Under the pieces are notes generated by a model. That model was given only the letters and a program-made list of their open reading frames with translations. It was not told the origin of the DNA and did not search any database. A program made the translations under genes and the position numbers. From the NCBI RefSeq assembly GCF_018138715.1, contig NZ_JAGSHX010000006.1, positions 8,742,001 through 8,806,000 of the forward strand: a DNA stretch of 64,000 bases. Reading direction: 5' to 3'. Origin of the DNA: Streptomyces asiaticus (GTDB lineage Bacteria > Actinomycetota > Actinomycetes > Streptomycetales > Streptomycetaceae). Positions 7,185 to 16,479 of this stretch are shown here, in pieces; position 1 is the first letter of the stretch; the number at the start of each line of letters is the position of its first letter.

Positions 7185-9716
7185 GTGTTCCGTACCGCCC
7201 TGCGCAACGTCCTCGCGCACAAAGCCCGTCTGCTGATGACCATGCTCGCCGTGCTGCTCGGCGTGGCCTTCGTCGTGGGCACCCTCGTCTTCACCGACAC
7301 CGTCGGCAACGCCCACAAGGAGCGCTTCCTCACCACCCTGCGCGATGTCTCGGTCCAGGCCACACCGCCCTACGACGAGAAGGCCGGCGAGCGCGGAACG
7401 GTGGCGGAGGACACCCTGCGGCGCCTCCAGCGGCTGCCCGGCGTGGCGTCCGTCACCGGCTCCGTCGAGGGGTTCGCCGCCGTGGCCGCGAAGGACGGCC
7501 ACCCCCTCGGCGAGGACCATGTGACCGCGGGGGGCAACTACTTCCCCCAGGCCGACGGCAAGGACACCCGCCACCCGCTGACCGCCGGGCGAGCCCCCAC
7601 CGGGCCCGACGAGGTGCTGCTGGACACCGCCACCGCCGGCCAGGGTGGTTACCGGATCGGCGACACCGTCCGGCTGGCCGTCGACGGACCGGTGCTGCAC
7701 AAGAAGCTCGTCGGCATCGTCCGCACCGATGACACCCACGGTTCCGGCGGCACCCTGGCGCTCTTCGACGACGCCACCGCGCAGAAGCTGTTCCTGAAGC
7801 CCGGCCGGTACGACGGAATCACCCTCGAGGCCGACCGCGGCACCTCCGAGGCGAAGCTCGCGGCCGAAGCCCGCCATCTGCTGCCCGGGGACTCCGACAT
7901 CAGCACCGGGGCGCAGCTGCGCGAGCGGCAGCGGACCGAGGCCGCCGAGGGGACGCGGGGGCTGAGCCAGGTGCTGCTCGTCTTCGCGGCCATCGCCCTG
8001 TTCGTCGGCATCTTCGTCATCGGCAACACCTTCACCATGCTCGTCACCCAGCGTTCGCGGGAGATGGCCCTGATGCGGGCGGTCGGCGCCGAGCGCCGCC
8101 AGGTGACCCGCTCCGTCCTCGTCGAGGCCGGCCTGCTGGGGCTGTGCGCGGGCGCCGCGGGGTTCCTCCTCGGCATCGGGGTGGCCATGGGCATCCGGCA
8201 GCTGTTCGCGTCCACCGGATCCGGCTTCCCGGACGGGCCGCTGGTCATCTCGCCCGGCACGGTACTGATCTCGTTCCTTGTGGGCGTCGTCGTCACCATG
8301 CTCGCCGCGTATGTGCCCGCCCGTCGCGCCGCCGCCGTGCCTCCCGTGGCCGCCATGTCCGCGATCCACACGCCCCCGCCCGCCCGCGGCCTCCGCAGGC
8401 GCAACGCGATCGGCGTCGCCCTGATCGCGATCGGTGTGCTCGGCGTGGTGTTCACGGCGTCCAGCGGCGAGCAGGGCAGGACCGTCGTGCTCCTTCCGGC
8501 CGCCCTGCTGCTCATCGGCATCATCGTGGTGACACCGGCGCTCTCCGGCCCGGCCGTCGACCTGGCCGGACCGCTGCTGCGCCGCTTCGGCGTCCCGGGC
8601 ACGCTGGCGCCGCGCAACGCCCGGCGCAACCCCCGGCGCACCGCCTCCACGGCCTCGGCCCTGATGATCGGGCTGTCCCTGGTCACCGGTCTTACGGTGG
8701 TCGCGGTGTCCGCCACGACATCGCTGCACGAGCGGGCCGAGAACTCCGTCACGGCCGACTTCGAGATCTCGTCGAAGAACAGCGGCCACCTGCCCGCCTC
8801 GGTCCACCAAACCCTGGCGAAGTCCTCGGCTGTGACCTCCTCCAGCCCGCGGCGCCAGGGCGCCGTGCGGATCGGTGGCGACGAGGTGACCCTGACCGGT
8901 GTGAACCCCCGGACCATCGGCGACCTCCTCGACCCGAGCTTCGTCTCGGGCTCGCTCGCGGCCCTGGGCTCGGGCGGAGGCAAGAGCCTGCTGATCGACA
9001 CCTCCATCGCCGACATCTACGGATGGACCACGGGCCAGCGGGTTCCGGTGGTCTATGACGACGGCAGCCGGGGATCGCTGGAGATCGGCGGCGTCTACCA
9101 CGACGACGAGTACCTCCCGTCCACCATGATGCCGCTGGCCACGCTCCAGCCCCATCTGAAGGAGATCGAGGACGCCTCGGTCCTGGTGCGCACCAAGGCC
9201 GGTGACGGCGACGCGGCACGCCGTTCCCTCCAGCGCACCCTCGACCAGAACCCCGTCATCCAGGTGCAGAACACCGACGACCTGGCCGAGGCGGCCGGTG
9301 GCGAGGCCATCACACTGCTCCTCAACGTCCTCTACGGGCTGCTGGCCATGGCGGTGGTGATCGCGGTCCTGGGAGTCGTCAACACCCTCGCGATGTCGGT
9401 GTTCGAGCGCACCCGTGAGATCGGGATGCTGCGCGCGGTGGGGCTCCAGCCCGAGCAGACGAAGCGGATGATCCGTCTGGAGTCCGTGCTCATCTCGCTC
9501 TTCGGGGCCCTTCTGGGCATCGGCGCGGGCATCTTCCTCGGCTGGGCCGCGGGCAAGCTCGCCTCCGACAGCATCCAGGGGTACGAGATGGTCATCCCCT
9601 GGGGCCGTATCGCCGTGGCCCTCGCGGGCGCCGCGGTCGTCGGAGTGGTCGCCGGACTCTGGCCCGCCCGCCGGGCGGCCCGGCTGAACATCCTCACGGC
9701 CCTCAAGGCGGACTGA
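7185..9716 (+). CDS. ABC transporter permease with two FtsX domains
   Basis: An 843-residue membrane protein starting at GTG 7185 (MFRTALRNVLAHKARLL). The first transmembrane helix and an extracytoplasmic MacB_PCD-like region are followed by FtsX helices with the RSREMALMRAVGAERRQVTRSVLVEAGLLG coupling segment. A second set ends with ERTREIGMLRAVGLQPEQTKRMIRLE. Ten helices in two repeats is the usual actinobacterial double-FtsX layout. It forms the exporter with the upstream ATPase, 118 bp away, probably in one operon with the two-component genes. Confidence 0.92.
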   Translation: MFRTALRNVLAHKARLLMTMLAVLLGVAFVVGTLVFTDTVGNAHKERFLTTLRDVSVQATPPYDEKAGERGTVAEDTLRRLQRLPGVASVTGSVEGFAAVAAKDGHPLGEDHVTAGGNYFPQADGKDTRHPLTAGRAPTGPDEVLLDTATAGQGGYRIGDTVRLAVDGPVLHKKLVGIVRTDDTHGSGGTLALFDDATAQKLFLKPGRYDGITLEADRGTSEAKLAAEARHLLPGDSDISTGAQLRERQRTEAAEGTRGLSQVLLVFAAIALFVGIFVIGNTFTMLVTQRSREMALMRAVGAERRQVTRSVLVEAGLLGLCAGAAGFLLGIGVAMGIRQLFASTGSGFPDGPLVISPGTVLISFLVGVVVTMLAAYVPARRAAAVPPVAAMSAIHTPPPARGLRRRNAIGVALIAIGVLGVVFTASSGEQGRTVVLLPAALLLIGIIVVTPALSGPAVDLAGPLLRRFGVPGTLAPRNARRNPRRTASTASALMIGLSLVTGLTVVAVSATTSLHERAENSVTADFEISSKNSGHLPASVHQTLAKSSAVTSSSPRRQGAVRIGGDEVTLTGVNPRTIGDLLDPSFVSGSLAALGSGGGKSLLIDTSIADIYGWTTGQRVPVVYDDGSRGSLEIGGVYHDDEYLPSTMMPLATLQPHLKEIEDASVLVRTKAGDGDAARRSLQRTLDQNPVIQVQNTDDLAEAAGGEAITLLLNVLYGLLAMAVVIAVLGVVNTLAMSVFERTREIGMLRAVGLQPEQTKRMIRLESVLISLFGALLGIGAGIFLGWAAGKLASDSIQGYEMVIPWGRIAVALAGAAVVGVVAGLWPARRAARLNILTALKAD

Positions 9717-9744
9717 GGCACGGCTCAGGGGACCGAGGAGCCGC

Positions 9745-10962
9745 TCAGCGGCTGCCGTAGGCCGCCACCATGATGTCCCGCACCACCGTGCTCATCTCCT
9801 GGCCCTTGGCGTCGGTGGAGTTGACGCTGTAGACGAGGGTGCGCGAGCCGTCGCGGGTGGAGACGATGCCGGTGTTGTAGCCCCAGCGGCCGCCCGACTT
9901 CCCCCACACCTCACGGCCGCCCAGCTTCTTCATCGACAGGCCGACCGAGTACGCGGCCGGGTCGCCGGTGGTGAAGTCCGCCACCTTCGGCAGCGTGAAC
10001 ATCTCCCGCAACAGCGGGCCGCGCACCACCCGCCCCCGGAACAGGGCCTTGGTGAACCGCTCCAGGTCCGCCGTGGTCGAGATGATGTCCCCGGCCGCCC
10101 AGCCGTCCGTCGGCCCCCACACCGACACATCGCGCAGCCCGGTCGTGCCGTCGTCCAGCCGCATCGTCTGGTAGCCGTGGTTGTGCGGGCCGGCGATGTG
10201 CGGATCCGTCCCCGGGAGGTAGGTGTCGCGCAGCCCCAGGGGCTTCAGGATCCGGTGGGTCACCTGGTGTTCGTATGTGTCGCCGGTGATCCGCTCGATG
10301 ACCAGGGCGGCGATGGTGTAGCCGATGTTGAGATAGTGCTGCTTCTCGCCGGGCGCGAACTCGCGCTTCTGCGCGGTCGCCGAGCGGACCATCTCCTCCG
10401 GGTCGTGGATCCGGAAGCGGTCGGCGTACCGCTCCTCGACCGTGTCCCCGGGGAGATCGGCGGCGGGGATGCCGTGCGTGTGATTGAGCAACTGCCGTAC
10501 GGTGACCGCCCCGTACGACGCCGGGATCAGCTCCGGGAGATACGAGCGAGCGGTGCGGTCCAGGTCGAGTGTGCCCTCGGCGGCCAGCTGGAGGGCGACC
10601 GCGGCCGTGAAGACCTTGGTCACCGAACCGGCGCGGAAGCGGCCCGCCGGATCGGCCGGCCGGTTGGTCGTCAGGTCGTGCACGCCCGAACTGCCTCTCC
10701 AGACGCCGTCGGTGCCCCCGAGCCGTACCAGCGCGGCCGTGGCGTCGCTCGTCGGCAGATCCGCGATGGCGGCCTCCAGCTCGGGAATCCCGGACCGCTC
10801 GGAGGCCGCGGGCGACGAGGTGGTCGCGGGTGACGAGATGTCCGCGGGTGACGAGATGTCCGAGGGCGACGAGGTGGCCGCGAGGACCGGCGGCGCCGCC
10901 GGGCCCGCCACGACGCCCAGGACGAGCGCCGCGGCCAGCAGGGTGCGGCTGGTGTTCTTCAT
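9745..10962 (-). CDS. Secreted serine hydrolase (beta-lactamase class C / D-Ala-D-Ala carboxypeptidase fold)
   Basis: A 405-residue protein. ATG 10962 is chosen over TTG 10968 because GGAG lies 6 nt upstream. Residues 1-29 are a signal peptide ending VLAAT. A Ser/Pro linker (31-52) is built from 18-bp repeats. The catalytic motifs are Ser113-x-x-Lys116 (AGSVTKVF), Tyr210-x-Asn212 (HYLNIGY) and KSGGRWGYNTG as the KTG-like box. The family includes DD-peptidases and esterases, so the true substrate is open. It ends 29 bp from the convergent ABC permease. It lies downstream of, and on the same strand as, the second two-component pair. Confidence 0.88.
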   Translation of the reverse strand: MKNTSRTLLAAALVLGVVAGPAAPPVLAATSSPSDISSPADISSPATTSSPAASERSGIPELEAAIADLPTSDATAALVRLGGTDGVWRGSSGVHDLTTNRPADPAGRFRAGSVTKVFTAAVALQLAAEGTLDLDRTARSYLPELIPASYGAVTVRQLLNHTHGIPAADLPGDTVEERYADRFRIHDPEEMVRSATAQKREFAPGEKQHYLNIGYTIAALVIERITGDTYEHQVTHRILKPLGLRDTYLPGTDPHIAGPHNHGYQTMRLDDGTTGLRDVSVWGPTDGWAAGDIISTTADLERFTKALFRGRVVRGPLLREMFTLPKVADFTTGDPAAYSVGLSMKKLGGREVWGKSGGRWGYNTGIVSTRDGSRTLVYSVNSTDAKGQEMSTVVRDIMVAAYGSR

Positions 10963-11058
10963 GGTCAACTCCAGTGCGATGAGCCGTTGTTCTCGATGGC
11001 TCCATCCTGGTGACCGGCGGTCCGGCGCGGATCGCCCGCGCGAGCGGTGTTCCGGGGG

Positions 11059-11769
11059 TCAGTTCCTCGCCGACGCGGGGGAGGAGCCGGGCCCGGCCGC
11101 TCCCCCGGGCGGGGGATCCCCGGCCGTGATCAGGCCCGTCTCGTAGGCGCAGATCACCGCCTGGATCCGGTCCCGCAGCCCCAGCTTGGCGAGCACATTG
11201 CCGACGTGCGTCTTGACCGTGTGCTCGCTGACGACCAGCTCCGCGGCGATCTCGGCGTTCGACAGCCCCCGCGCGAGCAGCAGCAGCGTCTCCCGCTCCC
11301 GCCCGGTCAGCGCGTCCAGCCGGGGGTCGGGCCGCCGAGGCCGGGCGGTGGCCCGGGTGTACTGCTCCACCAGCCGCCGGGCCACCGACGGGGCGAGCAG
11401 TGAGTCGCCCCGCGCCACCACCCGTACCGCGTGCACCAGATCGTCCCTGCGCACATCCTTCAGGAGGAAGCCGCTCGCGCCCGCGTGCAGCGCCTCGTAG
11501 ACGTACTCGTCGGAGTCGAAGGTCGTCAGCATCACCGTCCGGCAGGCGCCGGACGCGGCGATCTCGCGGCAGGCCCCGATACCGTCCAGACGTGGCATCC
11601 GGATGTCCAGCAGGGCCACATCCGGCGTGTGCCGCCGCACCGCCTCGACGGCCTCGGCCCCGTCGCCCGCCTCCGCGGCCACCTCGATGTCCGGCTGGGC
11701 GTCAAGGATCATGGCGAAGCCGCTGCGCACCAGCTCCTGGTCGTCGGCCACCACCACCCGGATCGTCAA
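11059..11769 (-). CDS. LuxR/NarL-family response regulator
   Basis: A 236-residue regulator. The receiver domain has Asp55 (ALLDIRMP) and GFLLKDVRRDD. A LuxR-type HTH follows (LTGRERETLLLLARGLSNAEIAAELVVSEHTVKTHVGNVLAKLGLRDR). The start overlaps the kinase stop by 4 bp, so the two are co-translated. Its C-terminus is a Gly/Pro/Ser-rich tail. The regulated genes are unknown; the serine hydrolase directly downstream on the same strand is one candidate. Confidence 0.93.
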   Translation of the reverse strand: MTIRVVVADDQELVRSGFAMILDAQPDIEVAAEAGDGAEAVEAVRRHTPDVALLDIRMPRLDGIGACREIAASGACRTVMLTTFDSDEYVYEALHAGASGFLLKDVRRDDLVHAVRVVARGDSLLAPSVARRLVEQYTRATARPRRPDPRLDALTGRERETLLLLARGLSNAEIAAELVVSEHTVKTHVGNVLAKLGLRDRIQAVICAYETGLITAGDPPPGGAAGPGSSPASARN

Positions 11770-12911
11770 CGAGCCACCTCCGCCGCGGCGGGTACGGGGA
11801 GTTGGACCCGTACCTCGAAGCCCCGGCCGTCCGGGCCCGGCCCGGTGGCCGCCGTACCGCCGTGCGCCGCCGCCCGCTCGCGGACCCCGATCAGACCGTG
11901 GCCGCCACCGGAACCCGACCGTGGTCCGCGCCCGTCGTCCAGCACCCGGATGTCCACCGTGCCTTCGCCATAGGTGAGTTGGACCGAAACGCTGCGGGCC
12001 GCCGCGTGTCTGACCACGTTGGTCAGGGCCTCCTGGACGATCCGGAAGACGCTCGCCCCGGTGGCCTCCGGCAGCGGCCGCACGGCCCCCGCCGACCCGT
12101 ACGCCACCTCGAGACCACTCGCCCGTATCCGGTCGAGCAGCTCGGGCAGACCGGCCAGGCCCGGCTGCGGCTCGCGCGGGGCGCGGCCCGGCTCATCGCC
12201 CTCGCGCAGCACACCCAACATCCGGCGCAGCTGGGCCATGGCGTCCCGGCCGGTCGCGGAGATGGCGTCGAAGGCGGCCTCGGCCCGCTCCGGAGCCGTC
12301 CGCACCGCCACCGGACCGGCCTCCGCCTGCACGATCATCAGACTCACCGCATGGGAGAGGATGTCGTGCATCTCCCGTGCGATCCGGGCCCGTTCGCGCG
12401 CGGCGGCCCGCTCCGCCTCGATCCGGTGCTCCCGCTGCCGGGCATCGGTCAGCCGCCCGAAGACATAGGCCGCCGCGAACACGAAGAGGGAGAAGGTCAG
12501 CTCCCGTGCCGTCCGGGTGTTGAGCCACACCGACACCGGCACGGCGACCGTCAGCAGACCCCCGGCGACCAGCCGCTCCCACGGCGGTGAAGCGGCGGCG
12601 ATCGTGTAGATGATGACGAGCCCGGTGTACGGCAGCGGCTGCCCGGGCCCCTCCACGGCCAGCTTGTACAGCGCGCTGGTCGCGATGATCACGGTCAGCA
12701 CGGCCAGGGGAGCGCGCCGACGCCAGATCAGGGGGACGACGGTGAGCGTGGTCAGCCCGTAGGCGGGCCAGGTCGCCGGCTCCAGATCAGGGGGCCGCTC
12801 CACCACGAACGGCATCGTCATGGCCGCCTGGACCAGGAGCGCGATCCCGATGTCCACGGCCTGGGGGTGGGCTGCTCCCAGCGCTCGGCCCCGCTCCCAC
12901 CACCCCCGCAT
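11766..12911 (-). CDS. Sensor histidine kinase (NarL/HisKA_3 type)
   Basis: A 381-residue kinase. Roughly four to five hydrophobic segments (residues 18-150) form the sensor. The box IAREMHDILSHAVSLMIVQAEAG carries the phospho-acceptor His. The ATPase domain shows VQEALTNVVRHAAA, LDDGRGP and GGHGLIGVRERAAAHGG. It is coupled to the response regulator by overlap at its 3' end. Its start lies 18 bp behind the TetR gene, so TetR, kinase and regulator probably share a transcript. No clear Shine-Dalgarno precedes the ATG. Confidence 0.92.
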   Translation of the reverse strand: MRGWWERGRALGAAHPQAVDIGIALLVQAAMTMPFVVERPPDLEPATWPAYGLTTLTVVPLIWRRRAPLAVLTVIIATSALYKLAVEGPGQPLPYTGLVIIYTIAAASPPWERLVAGGLLTVAVPVSVWLNTRTARELTFSLFVFAAAYVFGRLTDARQREHRIEAERAAARERARIAREMHDILSHAVSLMIVQAEAGPVAVRTAPERAEAAFDAISATGRDAMAQLRRMLGVLREGDEPGRAPREPQPGLAGLPELLDRIRASGLEVAYGSAGAVRPLPEATGASVFRIVQEALTNVVRHAAARSVSVQLTYGEGTVDIRVLDDGRGPRSGSGGGHGLIGVRERAAAHGGTAATGPGPDGRGFEVRVQLPVPAAAEVAR

Positions 12912-12929
12912 GAGACTGGATGGTAGCGG

Positions 12930-13529
12930 CTATGCCCCTCCTGCTGGTGACGGCTGTGCCCTTGATGCTGACGGCTGTGCCGCCTCCAGCAGGACGCGCG
13001 CGGCCGCTTTCGCCTGATGCGCGGGTTCGGCGCTGCCCGTGATCGCCGCGGTGGTGATGGCGCCTTCGGCCAGCAGGGCCAAGTGGTCGCCCAGCGCGGC
13101 CGGTTTGCCCGCGGCCGCCGTCAGCTCGGCGAGGTAGCGGAAGAACGCCTCCTTGTGCGCCCGGGCCGTCTCGGCGACGGCCGAGGAGGTGGCGCCGAGT
13201 TCTCCGAAGGAGTTGCTGAAGGCGCAGCCGCGGAAGTCCGGCTCGCCGAACCACTCGTGGAGCCAGTCGAAGACCGCCAGGATGCTCTCCTCGGGGGTGG
13301 TCTGTGCATCGGCGTACGCGGCCAGCTTCTGGCGCCAGCGGATGTCGCGCCGCCGCAGATACGCCTGGATGAGCTCACCCTTGGACGGGAAGAGCTGGTA
13401 GAGCCGCTTGAGGGAGACGCCTGACGCGGAGCGGATCTCGTCCATGCCCACCGCCTGGATGCCCCGTCCGTAGAACAGGGTCTCGGCCGCGTCGAGGATC
13501 CGGAGCTCCGCGGTCTCGGGACTGATCAT
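12930..13529 (-). CDS. TetR-family transcriptional regulator
   Basis: A 199-residue regulator. The N-terminal TetR HTH (ILDAAETLFYGRGIQAVGMDEIRSASGVSLKRLYQLFPSKGELIQAYL) is followed by a ligand-binding helical domain with one Cys (FRGCAFSNSF). The C-terminal tail is low complexity. It is transcribed from the DUF1348 gene 42 bp upstream. Two GAGAAC-type dyads upstream of that gene are the obvious operators, so it probably represses its own operon. The inducer is unknown. Confidence 0.92.
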   Translation of the reverse strand: MISPETAELRILDAAETLFYGRGIQAVGMDEIRSASGVSLKRLYQLFPSKGELIQAYLRRRDIRWRQKLAAYADAQTTPEESILAVFDWLHEWFGEPDFRGCAFSNSFGELGATSSAVAETARAHKEAFFRYLAELTAAAGKPAALGDHLALLAEGAITTAAITGSAEPAHQAKAAARVLLEAAQPSASRAQPSPAGGA

Positions 13530-13571
13530 GTCATCGCTCTCCTGGTGTCCGGCCGGCCGGAAGCCGAGGTC

Positions 13572-14045
13572 TCAGAGGCCGAGGTCGCTCAGCTCGGGGT
13601 GGTCGTCGGGGCGGCGCCCGAGCGGCCAGTGGTACAGGCGCTCCGACTCCTCGATGGGGAGGTCGTTGATGCAGGCGTAGCGCAGACGCATCAGACCGCT
13701 GTCGTCGAATTCCCAGTTCTCGTTGCCGTAGGAGCGGAACCAGTTGCCGGAGTCGTCGTGGGATTCGTAGGCGAAGCGTACGGCGATGCGGTTGCCGTCG
13801 AAGGCCCACAGCTCCTTGATGAGCCGGTAGTCCAGCTCCCTCGCCCACTTGCGGGTGAGGAAGGCGACGATCTCCGCGCGCCCGGTGACGAACTCCGCGC
13901 GGTTCCGCCAGCGCGAGTCGACGGTGTAGGCCAGGGCGACCTTCTCCGGGTCACGGGAGTTCCAGCCGTCCTCCGCCAGCCGGACCTTCTCGATGGCGGT
14001 CTCGCGGGTGAACGGGGGGAACGGAGGGCGTGCGGCGTCGGTCAT
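13572..14045 (-). CDS. DUF1348 / NTF2-like protein
   Basis: A 157-residue protein with the hallmark DUF1348 sequence: [53 protein letters not shown] and [11 protein letters not shown]. The family has the cone-shaped NTF2/SnoaL fold and is often adjacent to TetR regulators. Its chemistry is not established. It leads the operon with the TetR gene and sits directly behind the paired operator sites, so it is the likely regulated target. Confidence 0.88.
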   Translation of the reverse strand: MTDAARPPFPPFTRETAIEKVRLAEDGWNSRDPEKVALAYTVDSRWRNRAEFVTGRAEIVAFLTRKWARELDYRLIKELWAFDGNRIAVRFAYESHDDSGNWFRSYGNENWEFDDSGLMRLRYACINDLPIEESERLYHWPLGRRPDDHPELSDLGL

Positions 14046-14076
14046 GTCGACTCCTCGAGTCGCGGCGGGGAGAGGG

Positions 14077-14128
14077 GAGAACGAGCATTCTCTCCATTGG
14101 GCCCGACCCTAGGAGAACGGTGGTTCTC
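14077..14128. promoter_or_regulatory. Paired GAGAAC-n4-GTTCTC operators (probable TetR sites)
   Basis: GAGAACgagcATTCTC (14077-14092) and GAGAACggtgGTTCTC (14113-14128) share a 6-4-6 dyad, with one mismatch in the first. They lie 36 bp apart, just upstream of the DUF1348-TetR operon and between it and the divergent FAD oxidase. The adjacent TetR protein is the natural ligand (inference). Confidence 0.7.
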
Positions 14129-14245
14129 GCGCAAGTCCCGACCCGCCACCGCCCCGGACCAGGGGGTGGTGATCACGCTTTCCGATGGCGGTGGGTACCG
14201 TGCGAGCGGGAAGTACCGTGCGCGACGACGAGGCAGGGGACCGGC

Positions 14246-15619
14246 GTGTTGATCGATGATCTGCGGCAGGAGCTGCCGGACGGCCGGATGGTCGAGGACC
14301 CCGGTGTCGCCGCCGGGTTCGTCCACGACGAGGCGGAGTGGGCGCCGTACGGCACGCCCCGCGCGGTGGTGCGGCCACGTACGGCGGCGGAGGTGCGCTC
14401 GGTGGTGCGGGCCTGCGTACGGCACGGCGTACCGCTGGTCACCCGGGGCGCCGGCACCGGTCTCTCCGGTGGTGCCAACGCCGTCGAGGGCTGTGTGGTG
14501 CTCTCCACCGAGGCCATGGACACCATCCACGAGATCGACCCGGTGGAGCGCCTCGCGGTCGTCGGACCCGGGGTGGTCAACGACGATCTGCGGGCCGCCT
14601 GCGCCGAGCGGGGGCTGTGGTATCCGCCGGACCCGGCGAGCGCGCCCTGGTCCACCATCGGCGGCAATGTGGCGACCAACGCGGGCGGGCTGTGCTGTGT
14701 GAAGTACGGCGTCACCCGCGACTATGTGCTCGGCCTGGAAGTGGTGACCGGCACCGGTGAGCTGGTGCGGCTCGGCCGCAGGACCGCCAAGGGCGTGGCC
14801 GGGTACGACCTGGCGGGGCTGATGGTCGGCTCCGAGGGCACCCTGGGAGTGATCACCGAGGTCACGGTGCGGCTGCGGCCGCGGCGCGAGGCCGAGCGCA
14901 CGGTCGCCGGATACTTCTCCTCGGTCGTGGCGGCGGGACGCGCGGTCGCCGCGATCGGGGCCGCCGGGCTCACCCCGTCCGCGCTGGAGCTCATCGACCG
15001 GCACTGCCTGGCGGCCGTCGACAAGTGGAAGAACATGGGCCTGTCCGTCGACGCGGACGTGGTCCTCCTCGGACGTACGGACGCCCCGGGACCGGCCGGC
15101 GCCCAGGAGGCCGAGCGGATGCTCGCCTGTTTCGAGGAGGCGGGGGCGACCTGGGCCGCGCAGTCCACGGACCAGGAGGAGGCCGACGCGCTGTTCGCGG
15201 CCCGGCGGCTCGCCTATCCGGCGCTGGAGCGGCTGGGCCCGGTGCTCACCGAGGACGTGTGCGTGCCCAAGGCGGCCGTACCGGAGATGCTGGCGCGCAT
15301 CGAGCGCGCCGCCACCCGCCATGACACGCTCATCGCCAACATCGCCCACGCCGGTGACGGCAATCTGCATCCGCTGCTGATCACCCAACCCGGCGACACG
15401 GCGGCCCGGGAGCGGGCACAGGCCGCGTTCCACGAGATCATCGCGGACGCCATCGACCTCGGCGGCACGGTCACCGGTGAACACGGGGTGGGCCTGCTGA
15501 AGCGGGACGGTCTGGAGCGGGAGCTCACCCCGGCCGTTCTGGACATGCACCGAGCGGTCAAGGCGGCCCTCGACCCGCACGGGATCCTCAACCCGGGCAA
15601 GGTCATCGCCCGCGGCTGA
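14246..15619 (+). CDS. FAD-binding oxidoreductase, GlcD/D-lactate dehydrogenase family
   Basis: A 457-residue flavoprotein. GTG 14246 behind AGGCAGGGGA gives a start at MLIDDLRQEL. The PCMH-type FAD domain contains TRGAGTGLSGGAN, PWSTIGGNVATNAGG and GSEGTLGVITEV. The C-terminal FAD-oxidase domain has HAGDGNLHP and GEHGVGLLKRDGL, which hold the metal and substrate in D-2-hydroxyacid dehydrogenases. It probably oxidises glycolate, D-lactate or a similar 2-hydroxyacid. No GlcE/GlcF subunits are nearby. The gene diverges from the TetR operon across the paired operators, so it may share that control. Confidence 0.9.
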   Translation: MLIDDLRQELPDGRMVEDPGVAAGFVHDEAEWAPYGTPRAVVRPRTAAEVRSVVRACVRHGVPLVTRGAGTGLSGGANAVEGCVVLSTEAMDTIHEIDPVERLAVVGPGVVNDDLRAACAERGLWYPPDPASAPWSTIGGNVATNAGGLCCVKYGVTRDYVLGLEVVTGTGELVRLGRRTAKGVAGYDLAGLMVGSEGTLGVITEVTVRLRPRREAERTVAGYFSSVVAAGRAVAAIGAAGLTPSALELIDRHCLAAVDKWKNMGLSVDADVVLLGRTDAPGPAGAQEAERMLACFEEAGATWAAQSTDQEEADALFAARRLAYPALERLGPVLTEDVCVPKAAVPEMLARIERAATRHDTLIANIAHAGDGNLHPLLITQPGDTAARERAQAAFHEIIADAIDLGGTVTGEHGVGLLKRDGLERELTPAVLDMHRAVKAALDPHGILNPGKVIARG

Positions 15620-15672
15620 GCGCGGACCGCCCGCGCCGGCAACGCCCGAAGCCTGAAAGGCAAGAGACACCC

Positions 15673-16479
15673 ATGCCACACACCGACGTCCCCCAGCAGG
15701 TCAGCGGTCACGCCCGCGCACTGGACGGCACCCTCCTCGCCTACCAGCGCCAGGGCACCGGGGCGCCGCTGGTGCTCCTGGCCGGCCAGGCCAACAACCA
15801 CCACTGGTGGGACGGCGTACGGTCGGACTTCCATGCCACGCACTCCACCCTCACCATGGACTGGCGCGGCACGGGGGAGAGCGGAAAGCCCGACCACCCC
15901 TACGCGACACGGGACTTCGCCGGCGATGTGATCGCCGTCCTCGACCATCTGGGCATCGAGTCCGCCGATCTGTACGGGACCTCCATGGGCGGACGGGTCG
16001 CCCAGTGGGTCGCCGCCCGCCACCCGGAGCGGATCCGGCGGCTCGTCCTCGGCTGCACCTCACCCGGCGGACCACGGGCGACGGAGCGCGACATGGCGGT
16101 ACGGCGCTCCCTGGCCCAGGCCGACGCGCGGGCGGCGAGGGAGGCGCTGATCGACCTCATGTACACCCCGGCCTGGCGGTCCGGGCACCCCGGGCCGTAT
16201 GCGACCCTCGGCGATCCCGGTATGCCCCCGTACGCCCGGCGGCGCCATCTGGTGGCGAGCAATGAACACGACGCCTGGGACGTCCTCCCGCTGATCGGCG
16301 CGCCCACGCTGATCCTGCACGGAGCGGACGACCGGCTCACCCCGGCGGCCAACGCACCGCTGCTCGCCTCCCGCATTCCCCGGGCACGGACGCACATCTT
16401 CGAGGGCGCCCGGCACGGCTACTTCGAGGAGTGCCGCCCGGAGGCCGGAGCCATCGTGTCGTCGTTCCTCACCGACTGA
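15673..16479 (+). CDS. Alpha/beta hydrolase
   Basis: A 268-residue hydrolase. The nucleophile elbow is GTSMGG with Ser104. The acid is Asp220 in HGADDRLTP and the base is His248 in ARHGYFEE. The oxyanion region NNHHWWDGVR and DWRGTGES fit the 3-oxoadipate enol-lactonase/haloperoxidase-like group. ATG 15673 follows AAAGG. It is 53 bp behind the FAD oxidase on the same strand. Its 3' end overlaps the convergent MFS gene by 61 bp. The substrate is unknown. Confidence 0.88.
   Translation: MPHTDVPQQVSGHARALDGTLLAYQRQGTGAPLVLLAGQANNHHWWDGVRSDFHATHSTLTMDWRGTGESGKPDHPYATRDFAGDVIAVLDHLGIESADLYGTSMGGRVAQWVAARHPERIRRLVLGCTSPGGPRATERDMAVRRSLAQADARAAREALIDLMYTPAWRSGHPGPYATLGDPGMPPYARRRHLVASNEHDAWDVLPLIGAPTLILHGADDRLTPAANAPLLASRIPRARTHIFEGARHGYFEECRPEAGAIVSSFLTD

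Noticed and set aside
7119..9155. 678-codon minus-strand frame opposite the ABC permease
   Set aside because: His/Gly/Arg-rich shadow with no motif; the plus-strand FtsX gene explains the region.
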